The notes below the pieces were generated by a model. It was given only the letters and a program-made list of their open reading frames with translations. It did no database searches and was not told where the DNA came from. The position numbers and the translations under genes are program-made. From the NCBI GenBank assembly GCA_948567375.1, contig OX419755.1:80804218-80868217 (forward strand): a stretch of 64,000 nt of DNA, written 5' to 3'. Positions within the stretch are counted from its first letter, which is position 1. Every line of letters begins with the position of its first letter. This document shows positions 33,770 to 43,714 of this stretch, in pieces. Origin of the DNA: Lunularia cruciata (lineage: Eukaryota > Streptophyta > Marchantiopsida > Lunulariales > Lunulariaceae).

Positions 33770-34690
33770 AGTAGCTATGGCAGAAATACCGGACACTATC
33801 CTTGCAATGCAACAACAAATCGAGCATCTTACTCGATTGTTGGATGAAGGAGACCAACAATGACGAGAACATATAAAGAGAGTGCCAATTTGAGATGGAG
33901 AAGATTGCATTCGATTTCCAAAACCCAAGGTGTTTGAAGGCAAGAATCTTCCGAGCATGGTGGAGAATTTTGTGTTTGACTACAAATGTTACTTTGAAGC
34001 CACCAATCTTTTAGATGAGTGGAAACAAATTCTCTTGGCTTCTAGCCAATTGGATGGTGTGGCAAAACTTTAGTGGCAATTCCAAGTAGAGTGAGCTTCA
34101 CTAAATGACATATTGTTGCACTGATTTTGACATGGGCAAAATTCAAGGATGCAATACTTAGTCAATTTCAAACTATAAATGCCACCCGAGCCGCACGAGA
34201 TAAATTGGTGGAGTTGAAGTAGATTGGCTCAGTAAGGAGCTACATCACACAATTTTAGAACATCATCATGCAAATTCTAGATATCCAAGAAGGTGAAGTT
34301 TTGGATCAATTTGTGCCAAGATTGAAGTCACAAACCAAATTGGAGGTGACCATGTGGGAGCCACAAAATGTAGAAGAAGCCATGCAATTGGCTGAGCATT
34401 TTGATTCCTTGGTTGTGACAAATTGGTCTTGAACTCAACCTATACAAAGCTTACAAGTACACTACAAACGAGTGGAGGAACCGGTACCAGTGGAGATTGA
34501 TGCTATCCAACGGAGACCACTTGGTACAGTAGATAGAGAAAGATTGTGACAAAATGGAAGTTGCTTTTATTGTCACCAAGTTGGACATTGCATTGCTAAA
34601 TGTCCACTTAGAAATGGGAAACCTTGACAAGTTGCCCAGAAGGAGTTTGTGGAATAGAATGATCAAGGAAACAAAGAATCCCAAGAGGAG
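33770..34690 (+). pseudogene. Element D2 Gag
   Basis: Same protein as in D1: IRFPKPKVFEGKN near 33905, ASSQLDGVAKL near 34040, and a zinc knuckle CFYCHQVGHCIAKC at about 34564-34605 with all four ligands present. Broken by stops and frameshifts, so no long frame survives. Confidence 0.76.
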
Positions 34691-34726
34691 ATTTTGAGCC
34701 GCCTTCTAGGAGCTTGATTAGTTCCA

Positions 34727-35410
34727 ATGGGATTGAAGGCTCGACCTATGCAAGTTTGCTTCACTTGCAAGGTACAATATCTAATTGGGGTTGTAGGATT
34801 TTGGTTGATTTTGGTTGATTTTGGAAGTTTGGACAATTGCATGTCTATGCAAGTAGCAAAGGAATTGGGTATTTCTATCAAGCTAGTGATTGAAAGTAGA
34901 TTGATGATGGCGGATGGTAGACAAGGTTCTGCATTCCGTACCTCACATCCTGTTACCTTCAAGATTGGGAAGGAGTATTTGGAGTGTATGAGGTTTGTAG
35001 TGGTACCTCTACACTATGATATCATTATGGTCTACCTTGGCTTGAACGTCATAAGGTTCAATTGGATTGGACCCAACAACAAATTCAAGTACAACACTAA
35101 GGTAGGAATTTCCAACTAGGTTGTCTGGCATTTCTAAGTAAGACACCTAAGAATAGTCAATCCCAAGACGGGACGTTTTTCGAGAAGGTAGCCATAGAGC
35201 AAACCTTGAAGGGAGATGAGTCCCAAGATGGGAAGTTTGCCAAGAAGGCAACCATGGAGAAAGCTTGGAAGAGAGATGAGTCTCTGGAAGGAAAGTTGGT
35301 TAGTAAAGTAGTCATAGAGCAAGCTTTGGAGGAAGATAAGTTTGTATTTGCGGTGTAGATCAAGCTAATTGCAAAAGAACAATCTAAGGAGAGCCAAGAG
35401 CCTCATCAAG
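34727..35410 (+). pseudogene. Element D2 protease and linker repeats
   Basis: Frame 34727-35119 contains VDFGS (altered D-S/T-G site), VAKELGISIKL, LMMADGRQ and YLECMRFVVVPLHYD. The linker at 35155-35345 has the three 66-bp coding repeats shared with D1 (SQDGTF, SQDGKF and SLEGKL units), one frame step from the protease. Confidence 0.78.
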
Positions 35411-36100
35411 CAATGGTTCATTGGATAGTTCAAGAGTTTGTGGATGCATTTCCGGATGATTTTCCAAAGAGATTACTCTCCAATCAAGATATGCCCTTCA
35501 AGATTGAGTTATTGCCAAGGAGTACTCTAGTGAGTAGACCAATCTATTTGCTCTCACCAAAGGAGTTGGAGGAGTTGCAAACAATACTTACAGAGTTGTT
35601 GGAGAAGGACTTCATACAACATAGTACCTCTCCTTGGGGAGCACCGGTGCTATTTGTTCCAAAGAAGGATGGAGGACTTTGTTTTTGTATTGATTATCGT
35701 GGGCTTAATAAGCAAACCATGAAGAATGCATATCCCTTGCTTTAGATCAATGACTTGCTTGATCAACTAAGTGGAGCATGCTAATTTTCCAAGTTGGACC
35801 TTTGTAGTGGCTATTGGCAAATTCCTATTGATAAAGAGGATGTGCAAAAGACTACCTTTAGCACAAGGTATGGGCATTTCAAGTGGAGAGTTCTACGTTT
35901 TGGACTCACTAATGCTCCAATGGTCTTCATGGATCAAATGTATCGGGTGTTGGATGGACTATTAGATTGGTCCATGGTGTTGTTCTTGGATGATATCTTA
36001 ATCTATAGTAAGACATAGGCAGAACACGTGAATCATGTGCGAGAAATCCTAAGATGACTATGACAATGGAAATTTTACTGCAAGAAATCAAAGTGTGCTT
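35411..36100 (+). pseudogene. Element D2 reverse transcriptase
   Basis: 35413-35745 reads [43 protein letters not shown] and [16 protein letters not shown]. 35794-36018 continues DLCSGYWQIPI, TRYGHFKWRVLRFGLTNAP and the catalytic VLFLDDILIYSKT. The two parts are separated by a stop and a frame change near 35745. The catalytic Asp pair at 35983-35994 is kept, and this is the best-preserved D-family RT here. Confidence 0.88.
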
Positions 36101-36800
36101 TTTGGTGTTACCTTCTTGGGTCATAAGATCTCATCAGAGGGGATCAAGATGGAATAAGAGAAAATCAAGGCCATTACTGATTGGCCTACCCTGAAGGATA
36201 CTATAGAAGTGCGTGCATTCAATGGATTTGCCAGTTTTTACCAATGGTTCATCCACTATTATGCTCATGTGGCTGCACCATTGACTGATCTCTTTGAAAA
36301 GAACTCGAGCTTCTAGTGGAACACCAAGCATGAAGAAGCATTCCAAAATTTAAAGCATATGGTGTCTTCAAGACCCATTCTTCAACCATATGATCCTTGA
36401 CTACCTTGTGTGGTTGATTTTGATGCTTCTAACTTTGCAATTGGAGTTGTGTTGCAACAAGAATTCCTTGATGGACTACATCCCATTGTCTTTGTGTCTT
36501 GCTGACTAAATACAGCTGAAAGAAATTACTCTACTCAAGATCAGGAACAACTTCCAATGGTATATGCCACCAAGGTATGGAGGCATTATCTCTTGGGGAA
36601 ACAAGTGATCATGCAAATTGGTCACAAGCCATTGTTGCAGACCTTACACTTGGAACACATGAAGAGTCGACATCATTGATGGAAGAGTAACTCCAATTGT
36701 TTGACATCAAACTTGAGTACAAACCAGGTTTGTTCCATGTCATCCGTGATGCTCTATCATGACGACCTGATTAAAGTCCCTACCTCTCATCACGGCGGAA
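36101..36800 (+). pseudogene. Element D2 RNase H
   Basis: After the RT thumb (FLGHKISSEGIKME near 36115, then FNGFASFYQWFIHYY), the reading gives CVVDFDASNFAIGVVLQQ (first RNase H Asp) near 36412 and later RHYLLGKQVIMQ. Several stops. Confidence 0.75.
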
Positions 36801-36803
36801 GTT

Positions 36804-37690
36804 ATGACGGTGTCAATTGACCCCAAGGTCCATAACAAGTTTTGGTCAGCTCTACAACAAAATCCCTTCTTCCAAATTGTACATGGTCATTTGATAGCAA
36901 GCGACAAAGAGTACAACATCTTCTCCTTCAAGGAAGGCCTTCTATTTTATGCGGACCGGATCTATGTTCTAGCCAAAGGTGATCTCCGACTTGTGTGCCT
37001 TCAAGAAGCCCATGATCTACCAATAGTTGGTCACATGGAGGTGGACAAGACCTTGGGTACCCTCCAACACCAATGGTGGTGGCCCAACATGACACAAGAT
37101 GTTCAAGAGTTTGTTCAATTGGGTGAGAGTTGTCAATGCAACAAGGCCAGTAACTAGAAGCCAAGTGGACTCCTTCAACCACTTCCTATTCCAACTACTT
37201 GTTGGAAACATGTGAGCTTAGATCTCATCACCTCCTTGCCCAAGACACAACAAGGTCACACAACAATTGTGGTGTTTGTGGATAAGCTTAGTAAGCAAAT
37301 CCATTTGGCACCAATGGTTGATACTATAGATGCTCCAACCTTGGTGCAACTCTACTTCGATAATGTATTCAAGCATCATGGGATGCCATGTGTACTCATC
37401 TCCGACCATGATCCTTGCTTCACTAAAAAGTTTTGGCAAGCACTCTTTCATATACTTGGCACCAAACTTGCTTTGTCCATAGCCTATCATCCTCAAATTG
37501 ATAGACAAATTAAACATGCAAGTCGCACCTTGGAAGATATACTTTGTGCCTTCATCAACATTCACCATACCAATTGGGATGAATGTCTTGCAACTGCGGA
37601 GTTTGCATACAACAATTCTAAATAGGCAAGCCATGGATTCTCTCCTTTCTTTCTCAATTTTGGCCAAGATCCGCTTGTCCTAGATTCTCT
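36804..37690 (+). pseudogene. Element D2 integrase with substituted catalytic residue
   Basis: 36804-37157 holds the HHCC zinc domain (LQEAHDLPIVGHM...ESCQCN). 37212-37625 holds the core: HVSLDLITSLPKT (first Asp), VLISDHDPCF (second Asp), then DRQIKHASRTLED. In D1 the same place reads DGQSEHANCTLED, so the third catalytic residue, Glu, is Lys in D2. This copy could not catalyse integration even if expressed. A stop follows AEFAYNNSK, at the same place as in D1. Confidence 0.85.
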
Positions 37691-38120
37691 TCTTACTCCT
37701 CCCCTGTCTTAGGTCCCTCATACTTCAACCTTCTTGACAACCATATCCAAATCTCTCTAACAAGCCAAATCTCACCTCCTTGTTGCTCAAAATTGTCAAA
37801 ATCTATATGCAGACCACCATCATCGTGATCTCACCTTTGAAGTTGGTGCTAAAGTTATGCTATCCTCTAGTAATCTACCCTTCCCACTTGATACCCAAGT
37901 TTGTAAACTTGCCTATAAATACTTAGGTCTATAGAACAAGGTCTATAGAACATTGTAAACTTCCCTATAAATACCTAAATATAAACACCTTCATAAACTA
38001 CCTATAAATACCAAAGCCAAAGCTCATGCTAGGCATTCAGAGTTTTCCTTCATTCAAGCGTCCTAATGTGAGTTTCCATTCTCCTATTTCTCTCCTTGGT
38101 CTTGGTCTTGGTCTTTTACA
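37691..38120 (+). repeat. Element D2 truncated 3' end and LTR remnant
   Basis: The integrase C-terminal tail fades by about 37900. Instead of chromodomain and a complete LTR there is a rearranged stretch with CTATAAATA three times (about 37914, 37967 and 38004), followed by an LTR end from about 38000 (CAAAGCCAAAGCTCATGC) to TTTTACA at 38120. About 0.3 kb of the 3' LTR including the heat-shock array is missing. Confidence 0.72.
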
Positions 38121-38455
38121 AAGACAATCTAGGATCTCTTGAAGTTGAAGCAAAGATTGTAAGGTGCATGATCACATCAATACTCATTGATTTGGGTTCC
38201 GGTGTGAATGTCATGACCAAAGATACTGCAAATTGGCTAGGGTATCATACATTTGAGCCAACACCCCAAGTTTTGAAATTTGTAGACCAAACTTGGAGAC
38301 GGCCATTAGGTATGCTATCAAACATTACCACAATCATTGGAGGAGTGCACTTTAAGTTGAATTACATTTTGTTGCAACCAGTGACCAAAATTGGTTACCC
38401 ATTATTGATCATAAGGCCTTGGTTGTACAATGCACAAGTTGTGGTGGATTTGTAC
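38121..38455 (+). pseudogene. Element C protease
   Basis: The frame crossing 38121-38455 reads AKIVRCMITSILIDLGSGVNVM (Asp-Leu-Gly in place of Asp-Ser-Gly), then TPQVLKFVDQTWRRPLG, IIGGVHFKLNYILLQ and PLLIIRPWLYNAQ. This is the retropepsin pattern of Tat/Athila-like elements, with the IGRPWL block altered by one residue. It is enclosed by D2 on the left and F on the right. The upstream part of the 131-codon frame belongs to the D2 LTR. Confidence 0.8.
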
Positions 38456-39145
38456 TATAACACCCATTTGTGCATGTGTGTGGTATTGTGATATTTAGCT
38501 TGGTATTACAAGTACTTAAGAGATATTATTTATAGAGATAAAGGATGGTTCTATATTAGTCATGGTTAGCTAAAGTTAGTCATAGCTAAGATAGAGGGGA
38601 CTTTACTTTAGAGGAAGTAGAAAAGATGAGCACCACTATTTTGGATTTTAGTGTGTTGACTTGGTGTTATTCCTAGGTGTTTGGCTTTGAGGAAAGAGTT
38701 GAGAACTCTTGGGCCCGCAAGCCTTTTTGTTTTGGATTCTTCTTTAGTCCAAGGATAGCCCATGTGAAGGAATCCTTGACTTAGTGGTTGGGTCAAGATA
38801 AGACCACATGCTTAGGGGAATATGCCCATGTGAATGGATATTCCTTTCTACTTTTTGACTTTACTTGACTTTTAGTCTAGTTACTTGAGTTACTATGGTA
38901 ATTAGTAACTTTGGTACGTAACTATTTCACAAGTATATAAACAAGGGGTGAGGAGGTACTCATCATCCTTTCATTTGCAACTATCTCTCTCTCATTGAGT
39001 TCTCTAGTGAGCAATGTCTTGAGTCTTGGAGTGTTAGCCTTGGAGGAGTATGATAGAGTTCGGGTTCCTTGCCTTCTTAGTCCATGGTGCGCTACCATAA
39101 TAGCCATCAGAGGTTCATCCTGAGTGAGAGATAGGCCGGCTCACA
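38456..39145 (+). repeat. 5' LTR of element F
   Basis: TATAACACCCATTTGTGC (first G changed to A) to GGCCGGCTCACA. TATA box TATATAAAC at 38934-38942, which puts the likely RNA start about 510 bp into the LTR. Confidence 0.93.
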
Positions 39146-39170
39146 TTTTTGGTTCCGTCACCGAGACCTC
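39146..39170 (+). other. Primer binding site of element F
   Basis: TTTTTGGTTCCGTCACCGAG follows the LTR directly. It resembles the TGGCGCCGTCGCCGGGG class, with substitutions. The matching tRNA is not certain. Confidence 0.6.
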
Positions 39171-39183
39171 TCTAGAAGGCAAG

Positions 39184-40449
39184 ATAATGTTCCGTGTTCA
39201 ATTCTACATTAGGCAGAAGGAGGCTATGAGAGCTCACTTGGACAGAACATTAGGAGAGAAGAAGGCTGAACTTATGTTAGAGAACCAAGATCCATTTGTA
39301 TACCCTGTAGTTCATTATGATGTCTTTGAGGTGATTTTTTACATCTTGTACACATGAGAGGAATTGGAGAGATTGTGTGAGGTGGATTTGGTGGTGAAGA
39401 AGGTTGTGCATCCTCCTCAAGGCTACAAGTATGGTGGAACTTCTGATACTTTGGTGAAAAGGGTTGCACCACAAGTAGTAGTTGCTCCAATTCTTGCACC
39501 TCCACCAAAGGATCCACTTCAAACCATCACAAAACAACTTGTGGATCTCAAGATCAATGTGGTGCAACTATGGGAGAAGAGAGAGGTGGATGAGAATGTA
39601 TGGAGAGGGCCCAGGAGTTATGGAAATTATCCATATAGAGGAGTTCAAACAACCAACAATTTCAATGATAGAAATTGTTTTGGTTGTGGAGAAAGAGGCC
39701 ATATCCAAAGGAATTGCCCAAATTCCACTTACCATGGAGGAAGGGGTCATGAGGGAGCCAATAGAGGGAAAGAGGGAGGTAGTGAAACCCAAGTGGCTCC
39801 TAATCCAAACAAAGGTAAGGGGATAGCATCCATAGATGTGGTGGAGAGCAAGTATGAGAAGGGAGAGTGCTCAAACTCCAAGAGTCTTAATTTGGAGCTT
39901 TTTGCACAAGAGAAGAAGAGAGCTTGTTTTGCAGAGGATGTTCACTCTTCTCAAGGATTTACTTCAAGCAAGGATACTCCTATGTCTACTAGGAGCACTC
40001 GCACCTCAACACCATCAACAACAAAGACTCCAAGGAAGAAGTTGGGGATGGAGGACTTCTTGATCTCAAAGCAACAATGGAACTACAATGTGTTGGAGGA
40101 TGTTGGTAGTCATAAGGCTAACATCACAATGGGCCAATTAATTGCTTTGAACCCTACCTTGAGAAAGGAACTTAGAGGTGGTTTGAGTTCTACAAGGAGC
40201 AAGAGGAAGAAGAAGGCAAAAGTTCTAGTATCAATGGGGGTGGTGGATGCCAAGCCAGCACCATGGGAGGCTTGTGAATATGCCTCCAAGATTGATGTGA
40301 GAGTGAATGATCACAACATCAAGGATGCATTGGTTGATGGAGGATCAGCAGTAAATGCCATGTCCAAAAGGTTGATGAAGAAGTTGGGTATGATACCCTC
40401 AAGACCTTCAACATTTGTGGTGAGCATGGCAAACAAGCAACAAGTTTGA
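39184..40449 (+). CDS. Element F Gag-protease, one stop
   Basis: From ATG near 39187 (MFRVQFYIRQKEAMRAH) the frame meets a stop near 39358 and continues as 361 codons, 39364-40449. It has Pro-rich spacer (VAPILAPPPKDP), a zinc knuckle CFGCGERGHIQRNC, a Ser/Thr-rich tail with SMSTRSTRTSTPST-like sequence, and the start of protease with ALVDGGSAVNAMS. There Asp-Gly-Gly replaces Asp-Ser-Gly. The usual capsid domain upstream of the knuckle is mostly absent, so Gag is much shorter than normal. Such a copy might depend on Gag supplied by relatives; that is inference. Confidence 0.8.
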
Positions 40450-40502
40450 CCAGTAGGGGTGATGGATAAAGTGGAGTTTCAGTTAAAAGAGTTCAAAATC
40501 TC

Positions 40503-41588
40503 ATGACTTTCCAAGTCTTGAAGGATTCAAGCTATGACTTACTTCTTGGGAGGCCATGGTTGAGAGCAGCACGCACAACTGATCGATGGCACAAAGGGTA
40601 CTTGAGGATTGGGCCATCAAACCATAAAGTCACAATTCCTATGACTAACACCACCAACACTTCACATTCAGATACACCATCTTCTGATTATTGGGAATCA
40701 GATTCTGAAGAAGGAGCTTCAGGTGTGGACACAAGCATGGAAGAGGAGACTTCCACAAAGGAGGATGAATTTGAATCTGATTCAGATGTGTATCATTTGT
40801 GTGCTATGAATTTTGCACCTAAGCCAGAGGTTTTGAAGGACCCAGACAAATCACCATTAACACTTGAGGAGGTAGAGAGAAGGTTAGCTACCCTCAAGTA
40901 TGGTCCAAATGTTACCAAGGAAGAGAAGGTGAGATTTGAGGAGATTTTCCGCAAGTTCATCCATGTGTTTGCTTTCAATTACAAGGATTTGAAGGAAGTC
41001 ACCTTGGAGGAGCAAAAGATAGAAGTGGAGTCACATGCAAGACCAATCCGCCAAAAGCAACGTTGCATTAGCCCACCAATATCTTTGGTTGTGAAGGAGG
41101 AGATTGATAAGCTCAAGGAGGCTGGATTTATCTTTGAGGTAGAGAATTCAGAATGGGTGTCTCCAATTGTCATTGTGAAGAAAAAGAATGGCAAGCTTTG
41201 GGTATGTGTGGATTACAAGAAGCTCAATGTTGTTACCAAGAAGGACTACTACCCATTGCCATTCATTGATGAGATCTTGGAGGAGGTTGTAGGTCATGAG
41301 AGGTACAGTTTTGGAGATGGTTATAGTGGATATAACCAAATCAAGATTGCACCAGAGTATCAACAACTCACCACATTCACCACACCTTGGGGAACTTATG
41401 CTTTCAAGGTCATTCCTTTTGGGCTTTGCAATGCTCCAGCCACATTCCAACGGTTCATGAACAAGGTATTTGAACCTTTCATTGGGAAATTTGTGAGAGA
41501 CTTCATTGATGACTTTTGTGTCTATGGAAGCAAGGAGGAGCACTTTGAGCACCTAATCAAAGTCTTTGCAAGATGCAATCAACGCTAA
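40503..41588 (+). CDS. Element F protease end and reverse transcriptase
   Basis: 361 codons. The start holds the end of protease (SSYDLLLGRPWLRAA). An acidic linker follows (ESDSEEGASGVD). RT motifs then run in order: VSPIVIVKKKNGKLWVCVDY, LNVVTKKDYYPLPFIDEIL, FGDGYSGYNQI, TFTTPWGTYAFKVIPFGLCN, APATFQRFMN and the catalytic FIDDFCVYG at 41502-41528. RT copies element RNA to cDNA. Compared with common sequences the Asp-Asp pair is intact. It ends at a stop, 41586-41588, inside the RT thumb, which resumes in the next frame. Confidence 0.92.
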   Translation: MTFQVLKDSSYDLLLGRPWLRAARTTDRWHKGYLRIGPSNHKVTIPMTNTTNTSHSDTPSSDYWESDSEEGASGVDTSMEEETSTKEDEFESDSDVYHLCAMNFAPKPEVLKDPDKSPLTLEEVERRLATLKYGPNVTKEEKVRFEEIFRKFIHVFAFNYKDLKEVTLEEQKIEVESHARPIRQKQRCISPPISLVVKEEIDKLKEAGFIFEVENSEWVSPIVIVKKKNGKLWVCVDYKKLNVVTKKDYYPLPFIDEILEEVVGHERYSFGDGYSGYNQIKIAPEYQQLTTFTTPWGTYAFKVIPFGLCNAPATFQRFMNKVFEPFIGKFVRDFIDDFCVYGSKEEHFEHLIKVFARCNQR

Positions 41589-42371
41589 GATGAGGCAAAT
41601 GCATCACTCAACCCAGAGAAGTGCATTTTTGGATGTGAAGAAAGTCTACTTTTGGGGCACATCATCTCCAAGGATGGAATAGAAGTTGATCTTGAGAAGG
41701 TGAGGAAAATCTCAGACCTTCTATTCCCTTCAAGCTTGACAAAGTTACGCCAATTCTTGGGGATGGTTGGATACTATAGGAGGTTCATCTTCTCATTTTC
41801 CAACAAGGCTTATGCATTGACCATCTACATGAAGAAGGGTGTAGATTACATGGTGATTTTGGAAGACAAGGAAGCTCTCAAAGCTTTTGAGGAGCTCAAG
41901 CAATCCCTTGTTGTAGCTCCAATTCTTGCTAAACCTGATTGGAGTAAGCCTTTCATCCTCTACACTGATGCTTCTAATGTAGCTATAAGATGCACTCTTA
42001 GTCAATTAGACCAAGATGGGCATGATCATCCAATAGCTTATGCTAGTAGGCAAATGGTTTCAGCAAAGAAGAACTACTCTGTCATGGAGAGAGAAGGGTT
42101 GGCAGTGATCTTTGGTCTCAAGAAGTTTAGACACTACTTGATTGGAGGGAAAGCCACCATTGTCACGGATCACAAGGCTTTGAAGTACATCTTCAACAAG
42201 CCTAATGTTGAAGGGAAACTAGCAAGATGGATGATACTCTTGTTTGAGTATGCTACACCATTGAGGATAGGCCAGGAAAGAAACATGCAAATGTTGATTT
42301 GTTATCTAGAGCCTATGATCATGATGGAGATGAGCCAGTGGATGATTCCTTCCTGGATGAGGAGCTCATGA
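41589..42371 (+). CDS. Element F RT thumb and RNase H
   Basis: After the stop, the same protein resumes with SLNPEKCIFGCEESLLLGH and frame 41652-42371: MGHIISKDGIEVD, LRQFLGMVGYYRRFI, then RNase H with PFILYTDASNVAI (first Asp), YAVIERE-like NYSVMEREGLAVIF (Glu), LIGGKATIVTDHKALKY (Asp) and a degraded end. A frameshift close to 42270-42300 moves the reading to the integrase frame, which overlaps it by about 70 bp. Confidence 0.88.
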   Translation, partial: DEANASLNPEKCIFGCEESLLLGHIISKDGIEVDLEKVRKISDLLFPSSLTKLRQFLGMVGYYRRFIFSFSNKAYALTIYMKKGVDYMVILEDKEALKAFEELKQSLVVAPILAKPDWSKPFILYTDASNVAIRCTLSQLDQDGHDHPIAYASRQMVSAKKNYSVMEREGLAVIFGLKKFRHYLIGGKATIVTDHKALKYIFNKPNVEGKLARWMILLFEYATPLRIGQERNMQMLICYLEPMIMMEMSQWMIPSWMRSS

Positions 42372-43339
42372 CAATCTCAGTCACTCAAGAGGTTCCAATG
42401 GAGTACAAGGAGATTGTGGATTTTGTGACAAGAGGTAACTATCCAGAAGGGATGCATGCTAGGGAGAGGAAGGCTCTTGCAGCAAGATCTAGACCTTACA
42501 CAATGGTGGAGGATATTCTTTTTCACCAAGGAGCAGATGGTCTACTTCGAAGAGCAGTGGGTAAGGAAGAGTCTATCCTAATCATAAAGGAGTTTCATGA
42601 AGGTTTAGTATATGGAGGACACTTTGCAGGAAAGGTGATTGCTTTCAAGATTCTAGATGCAGGTTACCATTGGAGAGGGATTTTCAAGGATTGTCTTGAT
42701 TATTGCAAAACTTGTCATGTTTGTCAAGCTTTTGCTAGAAAGTCTACATCCACTCCACAACTTAGATCAATTCCATTGCTAGGACCTTTTGAGAAGTGGG
42801 GAATTGATTTTGTAGGTCCTCTCAATAGAACCCCAAGGAACAATCGGTACATTGTGGTAGTTACTAATTACCTTACCAAGTGGGTTGAGGCTAGACCATT
42901 GAGGGACAAGAATGAAGATGAAGTGGGTAGATTTCTTTATGAATGCATTATCACTAGGTTTGGATGCCCTTTGGAGTTAGTTTTTGATAGAGGAGGAGAG
43001 TTTATAGGAAGCATTACTACAGCCATGCTACGACATTTCTCTATCACACATAGAGTAACTACATCCTATAAGCCAAATTCCAATGGCTTGGCAGAGAGAA
43101 CCAATCAGACCTTGTGCATGATGTTGGCCAAAGATGCAGAAATGGAGGGGGCTAAATATCATTGGGACAAGAGGATTCATGCAGTTTTGTGGGAGTATAG
43201 GACAACCATGAAGACTTCCACTGGATTTTCTCCATTTCAATTGGTGTATGGTATTGAGTCTACCTTACCTATTCACTTTGATCTTCCTACCTTCCAAAGC
43301 ATTCATAGGAGATTGAAGAAAGCACAAGGAGGTGATTAG
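42299..43339 (+). CDS. Element F integrase
   Basis: 346 codons, intact within the frame. Zinc domain: IKEFHEGLVYGGHFAG then CKTCHVCQAFA (HHCC). Core: KWGIDFVGPLNRT (first Asp), LELVFDRGGEFIG (second Asp) and NSNGLAERTNQTL (Glu), all three catalytic residues present. Then HAVLWEYRTTMKTSTGFSPFQLVYG. The C-terminal tail follows after a stop at 43337-43339 in the frame 43460-43666. It inserts the cDNA. This is the best integrase in the window. Confidence 0.93.
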   Translation: MLSRAYDHDGDEPVDDSFLDEELMTISVTQEVPMEYKEIVDFVTRGNYPEGMHARERKALAARSRPYTMVEDILFHQGADGLLRRAVGKEESILIIKEFHEGLVYGGHFAGKVIAFKILDAGYHWRGIFKDCLDYCKTCHVCQAFARKSTSTPQLRSIPLLGPFEKWGIDFVGPLNRTPRNNRYIVVVTNYLTKWVEARPLRDKNEDEVGRFLYECIITRFGCPLELVFDRGGEFIGSITTAMLRHFSITHRVTTSYKPNSNGLAERTNQTLCMMLAKDAEMEGAKYHWDKRIHAVLWEYRTTMKTSTGFSPFQLVYGIESTLPIHFDLPTFQSIHRRLKKAQGGD

Positions 43340-43714
43340 AAGTCAAGGAAGGATCAACTCATGGAGTTGGAAGAGGCAAGAGCAGTTGCTATGGTTTGAG
43401 TGGAGCAAGCCTAAAGGAAAAAAAAGGAGAGCTATGACAAGAGGCAAGGCAAGAAGAAGGTGGAGCCTTTCAAAGAAGGTAATTGGGTAATGTTGTTTGA
43501 TTCTATTCGATTCAAGAGAGTGCAAAAGAAGTTTTTGCCTAAGTACTTTGGACCTTTCATAGTAGAGAAGGTGTGGGGCAATTACACCTATGATCTCAAG
43601 GAGTTAGGAGGAAGACACTTTGATAGGATTAACCATGATAAGTTGAAGATGTACCAGAGAAGGTAGAGAGGCCTTCACTTTGAAGACAAAGTGAAAACTT
43701 AGTCCGGGGGTAAA
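43340..43714 (+). CDS. Element F integrase C-terminal tail
   Basis: After the stop the protein continues with a Lys-rich stretch and, at 43460-43666, VQKKFLPKYFGPFIVEKVWGNYTYDLKELGGR then INHDKLKMYQRR. This is the usual GPF/Y module at the end of gypsy integrases. No chromodomain and no PHD finger follow. The purine tract and 3' LTR start 50 bp downstream. Confidence 0.82.

Larger units (their letters stand above)
33086..38120 (+). mobile_element. Element D2: second D-family chromovirus, nested in C
   Basis: 5' LTR 33086-33506, primer site 33508-33519, gag, protease, linker repeats, RT (FLDD at 35983-35994), RNase H and integrase to about 37690, then a shortened 3' LTR remnant ending TTTTACA at 38120. 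Flanks AAGAG (33081-33085) and AAGAC (38121-38125) match in four of five. Chromodomain and the first part of the 3' LTR are deleted. It belongs to the same family as D1 but jumped much later, since it sits three levels deeper. Confidence 0.88.

Noticed and set aside
37218..37667. 149-codon minus-strand frame across the D2 integrase
   Set aside because: Antisense shadow of a clearly recognised integrase core. A similar shadow occurs at 62082-62492 for the same reason.
43460..43666. Possible chromodomain at the end of element F
   Set aside because: The PKYFGPFIVEKVW...LKELGG pattern is the ordinary GPF/Y tail of integrase. No chromodomain aromatic cage pattern follows before the LTR.
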